A stretch of DNA of 22,573 nt, from positions 1-22,573 of IMG/VR virus record IMGVR_UViG_3300042691_024161, one strand, 5' to 3'. Below, in pieces: positions 1-6,040 of the stretch. Under the pieces are notes generated by a model that saw nothing but the letters and a program-made list of their open reading frames with translations, was not told where the DNA came from and did not search any database. Positions within the stretch are counted from its first letter, which is position 1, and every line of letters starts with the position of its first letter. The DNA is from a virus. A program made the translations under genes and the position numbers.

Positions 1-464
1 AGCTTTATCCTCATGAAAAATACTGGATGTTTTCTTCTGCAGATACACATTGGATTCCAGGCTCTTTAAAAAAATTACATGAAATTAGTGGAAAATCAAA
101 AATGATTTGTAGCAGTGAAGGTTTTAGTTGTTTTTCTGTTGGTGAAGAGGTTGTTAGACAAATTGGACTATTTGATGAATACTTTTATCCATACGTGCAT
201 GAAGATGACGATTATCGTGAAAGATTATTTATCCATAATAATAAAAATAAGTTTCCATATTTAGAGTTTCTTAACAAAGCAGTAGATGTTTCTGTTCCGC
301 ATGGAAGTGCCCAAACAATTAAGAGCGATCCACTTCTTTTGCAAAAATCTAATGAAACATATACTAAAAATAAAAAGTACTTAGAATTAAAAAAATCTCA
401 AAATTTTGAAATAATGGGTAATTGGGATATAGATGTAAGAAGGAATCAAGAATGGCTACAATAG
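1..464 (+). CDS. Family 2 glycosyltransferase, C-terminal part (cut by left edge)
   Basis: The frame is open from base 3 to the TAG at 462-464, so the 5' part lies outside the window and about 153 residues are visible. The segment GLFDEYFYPYVHEDDDY matches the 'GLFDE.FF...ED.D' signature that follows the catalytic core in GT-A fold family 2 transferases, where the acidic residues sit near the sugar-nucleotide site. No membrane segment is seen. It overlaps the next gene, a sugar-nucleotidyltransferase, by 13 bases. The pair may make and transfer an activated sugar. Substrate and acceptor cannot be read from the sequence. The family is fairly sure, the specific activity unknown. Confidence 0.72.
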   Translation, partial: LYPHEKYWMFSSADTHWIPGSLKKLHEISGKSKMICSSEGFSCFSVGEEVVRQIGLFDEYFYPYVHEDDDYRERLFIHNNKNKFPYLEFLNKAVDVSVPHGSAQTIKSDPLLLQKSNETYTKNKKYLELKKSQNFEIMGNWDIDVRRNQEWLQ

Positions 465-1117
465 GAGTTTTACCAGCATCTGGTAGATCATCAAGAATAG
501 GTGGAATTCCAAAGTTTTGTTTACCAATATCAGATGAAAGATCATTGTTACAATGGCATGTTGAACAGATGCTTGAGGTTTGTGATGAAGTAAGAGTATC
601 AACAAGGTCTGAATGGGTTCCAATTGTACAGAACATGGATATGAATGTTAAACTTATTGTTCTTGAGCCATCAACAATGTCTGATGCTATAAAATTTATG
701 GTGGGAGATTGTAATGATACGGTTCTTGTTGGTATGCCAGACACCTACATACACAATACACACAAAAATATTTATAAAGAAATGCTTACGGTTGATGGAG
801 ATTTGATTTTAGGAACATGGGAATGCACTGATGATATAAAAGGAAGGGTAGGACAAGTCCTGCTGTCTGGCAATAAAGTTATTGGATCAAAGGATAAGTC
901 TGCCGATTGTGACTATAAGCATATGTGGGGCACAATGTTGTTTAGAAAAAACCTGGTAAGATATATAGACCCAGAGTTAGAACACCCAGGAAAGCAAATA
1001 CAAGAGTGGATTAATATGAATTTAAACATCAGGTCTGTAAGTCCTGGCGGTAAATATATGGACATAGGTACGCTTAATGGTTTAAAGCAACTATATAAAG
1101 AAATGGATAAAGACTAA
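452..1117 (+). CDS. Sugar-phosphate nucleotidyltransferase
   Basis: The product is a 221-residue protein that begins with a Rossmann strand and a nucleotide-binding loop: MATIGVLPASGRSSRIGG then IPKF, the counterpart of the G-x-G-x-R-...-PK motif of NDP-sugar pyrophosphorylases. VGMPDTYI (the metal-binding Asp region) and GKYMDIGTLNGL (like the 'Y.DIGTP.g' motif near the C terminus) support the call. A longer frame opens at 422, but the ATG at 452 has an AGAAGG Shine-Dalgarno site 7 bases upstream and starts right at the conserved strand, so I use it. It overlaps the preceding glycosyltransferase and abuts the next gene with no gap. It probably makes an NDP-sugar for the neighbouring transferase; the sugar is unknown. 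Confidence 0.8.
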   Translation: MATIGVLPASGRSSRIGGIPKFCLPISDERSLLQWHVEQMLEVCDEVRVSTRSEWVPIVQNMDMNVKLIVLEPSTMSDAIKFMVGDCNDTVLVGMPDTYIHNTHKNIYKEMLTVDGDLILGTWECTDDIKGRVGQVLLSGNKVIGSKDKSADCDYKHMWGTMLFRKNLVRYIDPELEHPGKQIQEWINMNLNIRSVSPGGKYMDIGTLNGLKQLYKEMDKD

Positions 1118-1891
1118 ATGGCAAATAAATACCCTAATGAGGATTACCTCAACAGGAATGTTTCTGAACTATATGATATATGGGAATCAAGAAAAGAATA
1201 CATAGAAAAAGATTTATGGGTAATTAGAAACTTTTTGTCAGAAGAAGAAATAGAATGGCTCAATAAAGAAGCAAATGATCCAAATGGTTGGTACGACCTA
1301 ATGAGGGCTACATATTGCGGTAACATTAAAAATAAATTCTTGGGCTATATTCCAGACTATAGTGAGGATGGCATGATGCTTGTTCCTACAGAAAATTCAA
1401 GGTGGGGCTATAGAGAGCCCGTAGGATTCTTTGAACCAAGGTTAGAAGCTGTAATGCCAAAATATTTTGGTGGAGGTGGAGCATTGCAATCATTTTTTGA
1501 AGTTCCTGATGAACAAATAATTGCAGAGCTTGGCAGAGATGTAGATTATGCTATGGGGTGGCATTATGAAAGAGATGATAGTGACGAAGAAGAGCAGCAA
1601 AAAACAATTGTAGAAAATTCAAAAACTCAAAACAAAAAAATAACTAGTCAAGGAAAAATATCAGCATCACTAAGTGTTTATATTAATGATAACTTTGATG
1701 GTGGTATCTTGGAGTTTAAAAATAAAGAGTATTCTATAAAGCCAGAGGTGGGGATGCTTGTCAATGTTCCTTTATATAAAGAGTTTGAACATAGAGTTAC
1801 AAAGGTTACTAATGGCAACAGGCATACAATATATGGAAGATGTTGGGATTCTGGAGATGGTAAATATTTCTCTACTAATGAGGACTGTTAA
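1118..1891 (+). CDS. 2-oxoglutarate/Fe(II)-dependent oxygenase family protein
   Basis: The protein has 257 residues. The double-stranded beta-helix core is recognisable in the C-terminal half: an iron ligand pair H149/E151 (WHYERDD, HxE rather than the commoner HxD), strands SLSVYIND and GGILEF, the distal ligand H225 (EFEHRVTKV), and R235 ten residues later as candidate 2-oxoglutarate anchor. An acidic and Gln-rich stretch of about 25 residues (DDSDEEEQQ onward) is inserted after the first ligands. The ATG directly follows the stop of the nucleotidyltransferase, so the two are probably co-transcribed. The family hydroxylates proteins, sugars or small molecules. The substrate here is unknown, though the context points to glycan or nucleotide-sugar chemistry. 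Confidence 0.7.
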   Translation: MANKYPNEDYLNRNVSELYDIWESRKEYIEKDLWVIRNFLSEEEIEWLNKEANDPNGWYDLMRATYCGNIKNKFLGYIPDYSEDGMMLVPTENSRWGYREPVGFFEPRLEAVMPKYFGGGGALQSFFEVPDEQIIAELGRDVDYAMGWHYERDDSDEEEQQKTIVENSKTQNKKITSQGKISASLSVYINDNFDGGILEFKNKEYSIKPEVGMLVNVPLYKEFEHRVTKVTNGNRHTIYGRCWDSGDGKYFSTNEDC

Positions 1892-1893
1892 TC

Positions 1894-1928
1894 TTGACAT
1901 ATTTGCGTTACCTTGATATACTTATAAT
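1894..1928 (+). promoter_or_regulatory. Leaderless promoter for the gene at 1929
   Basis: A consensus -35 TTGACA (1894-1899), a 17-base spacer and TATACT (1917-1922) are followed by exactly six bases and then ATG at 1929. Transcription would start at or next to the A of the start codon. Confidence 0.75.
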
Positions 1929-2060
1929 ATGAAAGAACCACGTATTATGCAGATGGATTGGAAAGCTTTAGGATATGAAAGAGAGTACAAAAATGGACGA
2001 CTCAGATGGGTTCCTCAGAATGTCACAGAAGATAAACAAGACAAAGATACTTCCTCTTAG
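1929..2060 (+). CDS. Small unknown protein (43 aa)
   Basis: This reading frame starts six bases after a consensus -10 box and ends at the TAG at 2058-2060. Its 43-residue product (starts MKEPRIMQMDWKALGYE) is polar, with a basic/aromatic middle (EYKNGRLRWVP) and an acidic/lysine tail. I recognise no family. The promoter position is the main evidence that it is a gene. It runs over the 5' part of the next gene in another frame, so at least one of the two starts needs confirming. Confidence 0.55.
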   Translation: MKEPRIMQMDWKALGYEREYKNGRLRWVPQNVTEDKQDKDTSS

Positions 2061-2247
2061 ATGGTTTGGCAATGCCTGTAGTGGTATTGCTATTAGGAGT
2101 TTAGTTAAAGCTTTTGATTTAGATGAAGATGGTAATTATGGGTACCGTTTTAAATTCCATAGTAAGATTTGGAATTACTTTAATAAGCCATATGAGCGTT
2201 GGGGCACATACTACACTGTTGATACAAGCAAGTGGAATGAAGAGTGA
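1993..2247 (+). CDS. Unknown small protein
   Basis: This frame encodes about 84 residues with a conserved-looking core (LPLRWFGNACSGIAIRSL) and an aromatic C terminus (YERWGTYYTVDTSKW). The family is not recognised. The start is uncertain: ATGs in frame lie at 1975, 1993 and 2020. I use 1993 because GAGAG lies 7-8 bases upstream; 2020 would give a smaller overlap with the preceding gene, which occupies another frame up to 2060. The stop TGA overlaps the GTG of the sulfotransferase-like gene in a GTGA arrangement, so the two are probably translationally coupled. Confidence 0.55.
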   Translation: MDDSDGFLRMSQKINKTKILPLRWFGNACSGIAIRSLVKAFDLDEDGNYGYRFKFHSKIWNYFNKPYERWGTYYTVDTSKWNEE

Positions 2248-2894
2248 GACAACCTATTCATGGGGCATTTGAGTCATACCTGCAGCCAGATAGTGGGGTA
2301 TGGGACTGGAATGAATCACTACAATCTTGGGAAGAGTTAGATAATTATAAACTACAAGAAGCCCTAACGATTTCTGGATATCCAAGAAGTGGAAATACTT
2401 TTATTAATCATGCATTCTTTAAGATGTATGGTCTTGCTCATATAAATTTTAATCGTCACACTGTAAAAAGTATTGCAGAAAGAGATCACACATTTGTTCC
2501 ATTTAGACATCCTCTTGAAGCAATAAGTTCTTGGCATATATACCAACAGGTGCACTTTTTAGATATAAGGTTTATTGAAAATGATATAAAATTTTACAAC
2601 AGGTTTCATGAAGAAGCATTAAAAATGAAAGATAAGATAACTTTTCTTGACTTTGATTTATTTAAAAATAACTTAAAATACTTGGAAAATAAAGTATCAG
2701 ATCTTTATGGTGTTATTGCAAAACCAGTTGCAGATTATGAAATAAAAGATTTTATGGCCCATAGGAAATTAAACCTAAACATACCCCGCAATGATGGTGA
2801 GATTAAACAAGAAGTAATGGCTTTTGTAGAAAAGCAGTATCTATACAAAAAATCTTTAGATCTTTACAATCAAATCAAGGAATCATCTATTTAA
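2244..2894 (+). CDS. Sulfotransferase-like protein (PAPS-binding P-loop)
   Basis: The 216-residue product carries ISGYPRSGNTFINHAF at about residues 43-58, the 5'-phosphosulfate-binding loop of sulfotransferases (the '.YPkSGtTw' motif), and VPFRHPLEAISSW at 85-97, which fits the 3'-phosphate motif with Arg88 and Ser95/96. These residues bind PAPS, the donor for O- or N-sulfation. The length is short for the family (usually 250-300), mainly at the C terminus. The gene starts with GTG overlapping the upstream stop. It ends at 2894, one base before the stop of pstS on the opposite strand. A phage product could sulfate a glycan or lipid; the acceptor is unknown. A CysC-like domain at 11977-12738 could supply PAPS. 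Confidence 0.68.
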   Translation: MRQPIHGAFESYLQPDSGVWDWNESLQSWEELDNYKLQEALTISGYPRSGNTFINHAFFKMYGLAHINFNRHTVKSIAERDHTFVPFRHPLEAISSWHIYQQVHFLDIRFIENDIKFYNRFHEEALKMKDKITFLDFDLFKNNLKYLENKVSDLYGVIAKPVADYEIKDFMAHRKLNLNIPRNDGEIKQEVMAFVEKQYLYKKSLDLYNQIKESSI

Positions 2895-4019
2895 CTATAA
2901 GCGATTGATCTGCTTGTTTATAAACTCCAAGAATTTACCAGTAATTAGTGCAAACCCTAGCTCAGGCTTAGCATTAACACATTCTGGACTGACTATATAC
3001 TTTGCCCACTCCTTTACAGATGCCTTGTTCTTGCCTGCTGTATCTGCTAAAAGGTAGGATACAATCCCTAGAGGGTATGCTCCAGCCTCTTTGGTAGAGT
3101 AGTCGTAGGTAAGTATATTGTTTGAGTCTATTGAGGCTTCTCCAAGGAATGCTGATACATTTGCGCTATTAGGCTCAACAAAGTTACCAGAAGCATTTCC
3201 TATGTTTGCCACCTTAAGGTTAAAGAACTTGGCAAAAGAAACCTCTGCATATGTAATAGAATACTTAGTCTTTGATGCAAGTGTTGCTACACCCTGTGAC
3301 TGATTTGCTCCAGAGATTCTTCCTATGTTATTTACATCATTAATGTTATTTGGAAATGATGTTGAAAATGAATCAGAGACGGGCTTAGTCCATGTATTAG
3401 GAGAAAAGGCCTTCATATATCTAACAAAATTATTAGTTGTGCCAGAGTTATCTAGTCTAAAAATAACTTTAATTTTTTGGTTTGGCATAGTGTATACAAT
3501 GCTTTTGGTTGACGTTCTTAATACTACTGGGCTGCCAGCCTTATCTTTAATTAGATTACCAGTTGCATCTTTCTTATATACTACCTCTTTAATTTTTCTA
3601 TTGTTGTCAGCCTTAATAGCAGGATCATTCCACATTGTTATTTCTCCCGCAAAAATCTTAGCGACTGTAGTTGATGATAGATAAACCTGTCTGTTACCTG
3701 GCAGGTTGTGCATAACGGCAATAGGTGCTGCAACTACTGGAATATGAATAATTGATGGCTTCTTAGTTGATGCAGTATGAGCTGAGTCTGAAAACCAGAA
3801 ATCACCAATGCCTTTGTCAGATGAGGTCTTGCCAGCACCAGAACCGTTGGCTGAGTATGTTACTAAATTGCCTGTGTTCCTAGCATAAGATGATCTGCAT
3901 TCGTCAATGAGGTTGGCTGGGAAAGATGCACCATTGCCAACAATATTTTCTGCTGCAAAGGCTGGGGTAGAAATAGATAGAGCAGCAACTACTGCCATTA
4001 CGATAAGTTTAATTCTCAT
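2895..4019 (-). CDS. pstS: PstS-like phosphate-binding protein
   Basis: The 374-residue product has a clear Sec signal peptide (MRIKLIVMAVVAALS, cleavage probably after AFA at residue 22) with no lipobox Cys. The mature start NIVGNGASFPANLIDECRSS is the typical PstS phosphate-binding entry strand, and SANGSGAGKTSSDKGIGDF matches the second phosphate-contact loop. FRLDNSGTTNNFVRYM matches the hinge motif 'R..gSGT...F..yl'. PstS captures phosphate outside the membrane for the PstCAB importer. No pstC, pstA or pstB is near, so it would have to work with the host importer, as proposed for cyanophage pstS. A TATACT box lies six bases upstream of the ATG, so it is probably transcribed alone. Confidence 0.85.
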   Translation of the reverse strand: MRIKLIVMAVVAALSISTPAFAAENIVGNGASFPANLIDECRSSYARNTGNLVTYSANGSGAGKTSSDKGIGDFWFSDSAHTASTKKPSIIHIPVVAAPIAVMHNLPGNRQVYLSSTTVAKIFAGEITMWNDPAIKADNNRKIKEVVYKKDATGNLIKDKAGSPVVLRTSTKSIVYTMPNQKIKVIFRLDNSGTTNNFVRYMKAFSPNTWTKPVSDSFSTSFPNNINDVNNIGRISGANQSQGVATLASKTKYSITYAEVSFAKFFNLKVANIGNASGNFVEPNSANVSAFLGEASIDSNNILTYDYSTKEAGAYPLGIVSYLLADTAGKNKASVKEWAKYIVSPECVNAKPELGFALITGKFLEFINKQINRL

Positions 4020-4031
4020 AATAAGAGTATA
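4020..4031 (-). promoter_or_regulatory. -10 element for leaderless pstS
   Basis: On the minus strand TATACT (4031-4026) is followed by six bases and the pstS ATG at 4019. I see no good -35 at 16-18 bases, so the promoter may be weak or activator-dependent. Confidence 0.55.
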
Positions 4032-4097
4032 TAGTAAATAAACTATATTATGATAAAAAATAGGCTCATTTTACCAAATGTTCACCTAATGTTCTAC

Positions 4098-4132
4098 TTG
4101 ACATACCTGTAGCCAAGCTGTATAATAAAAGT
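4098..4132 (+). promoter_or_regulatory. Perfect consensus promoter for the 4133-4785 mini-operon
   Basis: TTGACA (4098-4103), 17 bases, TATAAT (4121-4126), six bases, then ATG at 4133. Both hexamers match the vegetative sigma factor consensus at the ideal spacing. The mRNA should be leaderless. Confidence 0.85.
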
Positions 4133-4276
4133 ATGACAAACCAAGAAATAGCAACACTGTTAGATCAAGAATCCTATCGCATTTGGGACACTACTAAGGT
4201 TATTAAGAATCAAGACTACCATGATGGATTAGTTAAGGGACTTAAGATGGCATCTAAATTGGTGGCTAAACTGTGA
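4133..4276 (+). CDS. Small unknown protein (47 aa)
   Basis: This is the first gene behind the best promoter of the window. Its 47 residues start MTNQEIATLLDQESYR and end GLKMASKLVAKL, predicted helical and amphipathic. No family is recognised. Its TGA stop overlaps the GTG of the next gene (GTGA), so the two are likely coupled. The promoter and tight coupling are the evidence for a real gene. Confidence 0.65.
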   Translation: MTNQEIATLLDQESYRIWDTTKVIKNQDYHDGLVKGLKMASKLVAKL

Positions 4277-4413
4277 AGATTAACTATGGAACACAAACCG
4301 CTAGCTATTCTTTAGGAGTATACGTTCACAACTGGGGCTATCCAATTAAACATGAGTGGGAAATTGGGCTATACTTATTTAAGTGGTATATAGGATTGGA
4401 TTTTTTTAAATGA
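4273..4413 (+). CDS. Small unknown protein (46 aa)
   Basis: A GTG start inside the upstream stop gives a 46-residue, aromatic-rich product (NYGTQTASYSLGVYVHNWGY at its start, WEIGLYLFKWYIGLDFFK at its end). The C-terminal half could be a short membrane-associated segment, but it is not a clean transmembrane helix. The TGA stop overlaps the ATG of the next gene by four bases. The family is unknown. Confidence 0.6.
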   Translation: MKINYGTQTASYSLGVYVHNWGYPIKHEWEIGLYLFKWYIGLDFFK

Positions 4414-4583
4414 GTTTAGATGACATGATATTGAGAGAAGAGATTGCAAGGGCTATTGAGGCTATTCCAATTGAAGACTCTGTTACTAATGCACTTGGCA
4501 TGCGTATACTTGCTGCTAAAGTTGCAAGGGGACAAGACAATAATCTGTCAAGCATATTTGAACAGCAGATAGACTTTGAATAA
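4410..4583 (+). CDS. Small unknown protein (57 aa)
   Basis: The ATG overlaps the previous stop (ATGA). The 57-residue product begins MSLDDMILREEIARAIEAI, is acidic and mostly helical, and ends SIFEQQIDFE. No family is recognised. It is the third of four coupled mini-genes behind the 4098-4126 promoter. Confidence 0.62.
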   Translation: MSLDDMILREEIARAIEAIPIEDSVTNALGMRILAAKVARGQDNNLSSIFEQQIDFE

Positions 4584-4785
4584 ACATTACGATATACCAG
4601 ATCCATTCCAAACCTTTATATCCAAGAAATATGCTAACGCTAAAGGATACATGCATGACTTCTTTACTGGAGAATGGTCTTATAAGTGTTTAACTTGTAA
4701 GGATGATCTTTCTGGTCCATCCCGCAAAATATTGACAAAGATTAGATTGTTTCATACAAGAAATGAGTGCTTGGGTGGATACTAA
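4576..4785 (+). CDS. Small putative zinc-binding protein (69 aa)
   Basis: The only start that fits the operon is TTG at 4576, overlapping the upstream gene by eight bases. The 69-residue product has Cys-Leu-Thr-Cys in its middle (YKCLTCKDD) and a later His and Cys (LFHTRNEC), a spacing that could bind zinc as CCHC. The function is unknown. Its TAA (4783-4785) overlaps the TAG (4782-4784, read in reverse) of the minus-strand gene that follows. Confidence 0.65.
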   Translation: MNKHYDIPDPFQTFISKKYANAKGYMHDFFTGEWSYKCLTCKDDLSGPSRKILTKIRLFHTRNECLGGY

Positions 4786-4946
4786 ATAAAAACGTCTTCA
4801 AGGCATCTATTACAAAACCAGTCAGCTGATCCTGCAGACTTTCTAGCGCCACCATAAACAACTTCATTGTTATCTACCTTATCAATAACTTCCCCATACA
4901 TATATCCGTATACTATGGGTATTAGCCAATGGTCGCATTCATACAT
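4782..4946 (-). CDS. Small zinc-binding phage protein (54 aa)
   Basis: A 54-residue product starts MYECDHWLIPIVYGYMYGEV and has a second Cys pair, WFCNRC, near its end. I recognise the general layout 'C.H...PI.YGyp....a..ge...GG........C..C' from small actinobacterial and phage proteins of unknown role. The frame is open further upstream to 5009, but the conserved part begins at this ATG, and a TATGAT box sits exactly six bases before it. The gene is therefore a single leaderless unit, divergent from the operon at 5000 and convergent with the gene ending at 4785. Confidence 0.65.
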   Translation of the reverse strand: MYECDHWLIPIVYGYMYGEVIDKVDNNEVVYGGARKSAGSADWFCNRCLEDVFI

Positions 4947-4961
4947 AATATAATCATACCA
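4947..4961 (-). promoter_or_regulatory. Extended -10 promoter for the gene starting at 4946
   Basis: On the minus strand TGG precedes TATGAT (4958-4953), an extended -10 (TGnTATGAT). Six bases separate it from the ATG. Confidence 0.55.
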
Positions 4962-4964
4962 CAC

Positions 4965-4999
4965 TTGCAATACCGCTGATTTTCTGGTATGATATATAT
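4965..4999 (+). promoter_or_regulatory. Leaderless promoter for the 5000-5677 mini-operon
   Basis: TTGCAA (4965-4970), 17 bases, TATGAT (4988-4993, preceded by TGG as an extended -10), six bases, ATG at 5000. It is back to back with the promoter serving 4946. Confidence 0.7.
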
Positions 5000-5236
5000 A
5001 TGGAAACAAATGGGTGGACTAAAGACTTAGATGATGAGCAAAAGACATATGTCATGGATCTCATTATTACTACTGTAAAAGAAATCAGAGAGCAGATTGC
5101 TCAAGATATTGAGGCAACTGTTCCTGTGTGGCAGGGCCTAGGTTTTATGAAAAGTCGTAGAACTAAAGCTGCATTTAAGGTCTGTGCTGCTATTGCAAGA
5201 GGCCAAAATGAAAAGGTAGGGGAAAATAATGAATAA
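5000..5236 (+). CDS. Unknown helical protein (78 aa)
   Basis: The 78-residue product begins METNGWTKDLDDEQKTYVMD, continues as a long acidic helix (IITTVKEIREQIAQDIEA) and ends with a basic, Ala-rich segment (SRRTKAAFKVCAAIARG). The family is not recognised. It starts six bases behind a good -10 box and overlaps the next gene by eight bases, so it heads a four-gene unit that runs toward the tRNAs. Confidence 0.68.
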   Translation: METNGWTKDLDDEQKTYVMDLIITTVKEIREQIAQDIEATVPVWQGLGFMKSRRTKAAFKVCAAIARGQNEKVGENNE

Positions 5237-5357
5237 ACGTATCTATATATGTGAAGATCCAGAGTGTGGGACAAAGATTACTATTGAAGCTAAAGGTGAT
5301 TTAGCTGAATCTATCATATGTCCATGTGATAAAATAATGCCAACCATTGGTGCATAA
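5229..5357 (+). CDS. Mini zinc-ribbon protein (42 aa)
   Basis: The 42-residue product has two Cys pairs, YICEDPECG and IICPCDK, a compact zinc-ribbon pattern (CxxxxC...CxC). It overlaps the gene before and abuts the gene after (TAA then ATG at 5358). Its role is unknown; such mini-ribbons often mediate protein or nucleic-acid contacts. Confidence 0.65.
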   Translation: MNKRIYICEDPECGTKITIEAKGDLAESIICPCDKIMPTIGA

Positions 5358-5585
5358 ATGTGGTCATGGATTTTGGCTGTAATAGGTGTAGCTGGCATCT
5401 ATTTTGTTGGTCGTAAGACTATATGGGGCTGGCTTATTCTATGTGCAAATGAGATCCTGTGGATTACATATGCATTAATAACAAAACAATATGGTTTTAT
5501 ATTTTCTGCTATTGCTTATGCAGCAGTATATATTAAATCATTTATACATTGGCGTAGAGATGATGCGGAAGGAGTAACACAATGA
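5358..5585 (+). CDS. Small membrane protein, PnuC-like in part
   Basis: The 75-residue product has about three hydrophobic helices (WILAVIGVAGIYFVG; WGWLILCANEILWITYAL; FIFSAIAYAAVYIKSF) and a basic/acidic cytoplasmic tail. The 'W...YAL.T.QYGFI.SA..YA' pattern resembles the repeat unit of PnuC-type nicotinamide riboside transporters, but the protein is only a fraction of their length, so transport by itself is doubtful. It is coupled to the next gene by an ATGA overlap. A holin-like role is possible but not supported by anything specific. Confidence 0.6.
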   Translation: MWSWILAVIGVAGIYFVGRKTIWGWLILCANEILWITYALITKQYGFIFSAIAYAAVYIKSFIHWRRDDAEGVTQ

Positions 5586-5677
5586 TTGAGTTAATTCTTT
5601 TATCTGTTGGAGCATTTGCACTTGGGTATGCAGTTTCATATTTAGTAATGACATTTGGTATTAAACAAGATAAGTAA
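5582..5677 (+). CDS. Single-helix membrane microprotein (31 aa)
   Basis: Only 31 residues: MIELILLSVGAFALGYAVSY then LVMTFGIKQDK, one transmembrane helix with a short charged tail. A GGAG Shine-Dalgarno site lies at 5571-5574 and the ATG overlaps the upstream stop, which together argue for real translation. It may be a partner of the membrane protein encoded just before it. It ends eight bases before the tRNA cluster. Confidence 0.55.
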   Translation: MIELILLSVGAFALGYAVSYLVMTFGIKQDK

Positions 5678-5684
5678 TTGTTTG

Positions 5685-5758
5685 GCTCCAGTAGCTCAGT
5701 TGGTTAGAGCCCCAAACTCATAATTTGGTCGTCGTAGGTTCAAGTCCTACCTGGTGCA
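5685..5758 (+). tRNA. tRNA-Met (anticodon CAT)
   Basis: The cloverleaf is complete: D stem GCTC/GAGC, anticodon stem CCAAA/TTTGG with loop CTCATAA, T stem GTAGG/CCTAC with loop TTCAAGT, discriminator A. The acceptor stem GCTCCAG/CTGGTGC has a T-T mismatch at pair 3-70. The paired 1-72 end and the AT-rich anticodon stem argue for elongator Met rather than initiator. A lysidine-modified tRNA-Ile (CAT) cannot be excluded by eye. CCA is not encoded. Confidence 0.88.
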
Positions 5759-5762
5759 CTAT

Positions 5763-5835
5763 TGGTCTGTAGCTCAGTTGGTAGAGCGCCGAACTGTTAA
5801 TTCGGATGTCACAGGATCGTGCCCTGTCAGACCAG
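5763..5835 (+). tRNA. tRNA-Asn (anticodon GTT)
   Basis: The acceptor stem is perfect (TGGTCTG/CAGACCA). D stem GCTC/GAGC, anticodon stem CCGAA/TTCGG with loop CTGTTAA, T stem ACAGG/CCTGT, discriminator G. The T loop reads ATCGTGC, departing from the usual TTC start. CCA is not encoded. Confidence 0.9.
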
Positions 5836-5839
5836 CAAT

Positions 5840-5914
5840 GCGAAAGTAACTCAATGGTAGAGTACTACCTTGCCAAGGTAGATGTTGCGAGTTCAAATCT
5901 CGTCTTTCTCTCCA
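5840..5914 (+). tRNA. tRNA-Gly (anticodon GCC), CCA encoded
   Basis: The anticodon stem CTACC/GGTAG carries loop TTGCCAA. D stem ACTC/GAGT, T stem GCGAG/CTCGT, loop TTCAAAT. The acceptor stem GCGAAAG/CTTTCTC has one C-T mismatch at 2-71. Discriminator T5911 is followed by an encoded CCA (5912-5914), the only one in the cluster. Confidence 0.87.
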
Positions 5915-5915
5915 A

Positions 5916-5987
5916 GCCTTTATAGCTCAGAGGAAGAGCGGACGGTTTCTACCCGTTAGGTCGGAGGTTCAAATCCTTCTAAGGGCA
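5916..5987 (+). tRNA. tRNA-Arg (anticodon TCT)
   Basis: The acceptor stem GCCTTTA/TAAGGGC has one T-G wobble. D stem GCTC/GAGC, anticodon stem GACGG/CCGTT with loop TTTCTAC, T stem GGAGG/CCTTC, discriminator A. It reads AGA, an Arg codon often used by the genes of this AT-rich window. CCA is not encoded. Confidence 0.9.
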
Positions 5988-6023
5988 CAAAAAACAGAAA
6001 AGCCAGCCTATTTCTAGACTGGC
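5988..6023 (-). terminator. Rho-independent terminator of the minus-strand unit
   Basis: GCCAG (6002-6006) pairs with CTGGC (6019-6023), with an inner CTA/TAG. Read on the minus strand the hairpin is followed by TTTTCTGTTTTTT. It closes the long leftward unit after the holin gene and faces the rightward tRNAs. Confidence 0.75.
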
Positions 6024-6040
6024 AATCCTGAAAGTAAATA

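Noticed and set aside
364-744. Minus-strand frame opposite the nucleotidyltransferase
   Set aside because: It lies antisense to a recognised gene, has no start signal and encodes no recognisable motif.
3118-3684. Two plus-strand frames inside pstS
   Set aside because: They are antisense shadows of a full-length PstS with signal peptide and family motifs.
4947-5009. Longer N terminus for the minus-strand gene ending at 4782
   Set aside because: The extra residues are not domain-like, overlap the opposite promoter and start codon, and the ATG at 4946 has its own -10 box and the conserved start.
5685-5987. Integration site (att) within the tRNA cluster
   Set aside because: No integrase gene and no duplicated tRNA 3' end were seen in the window.
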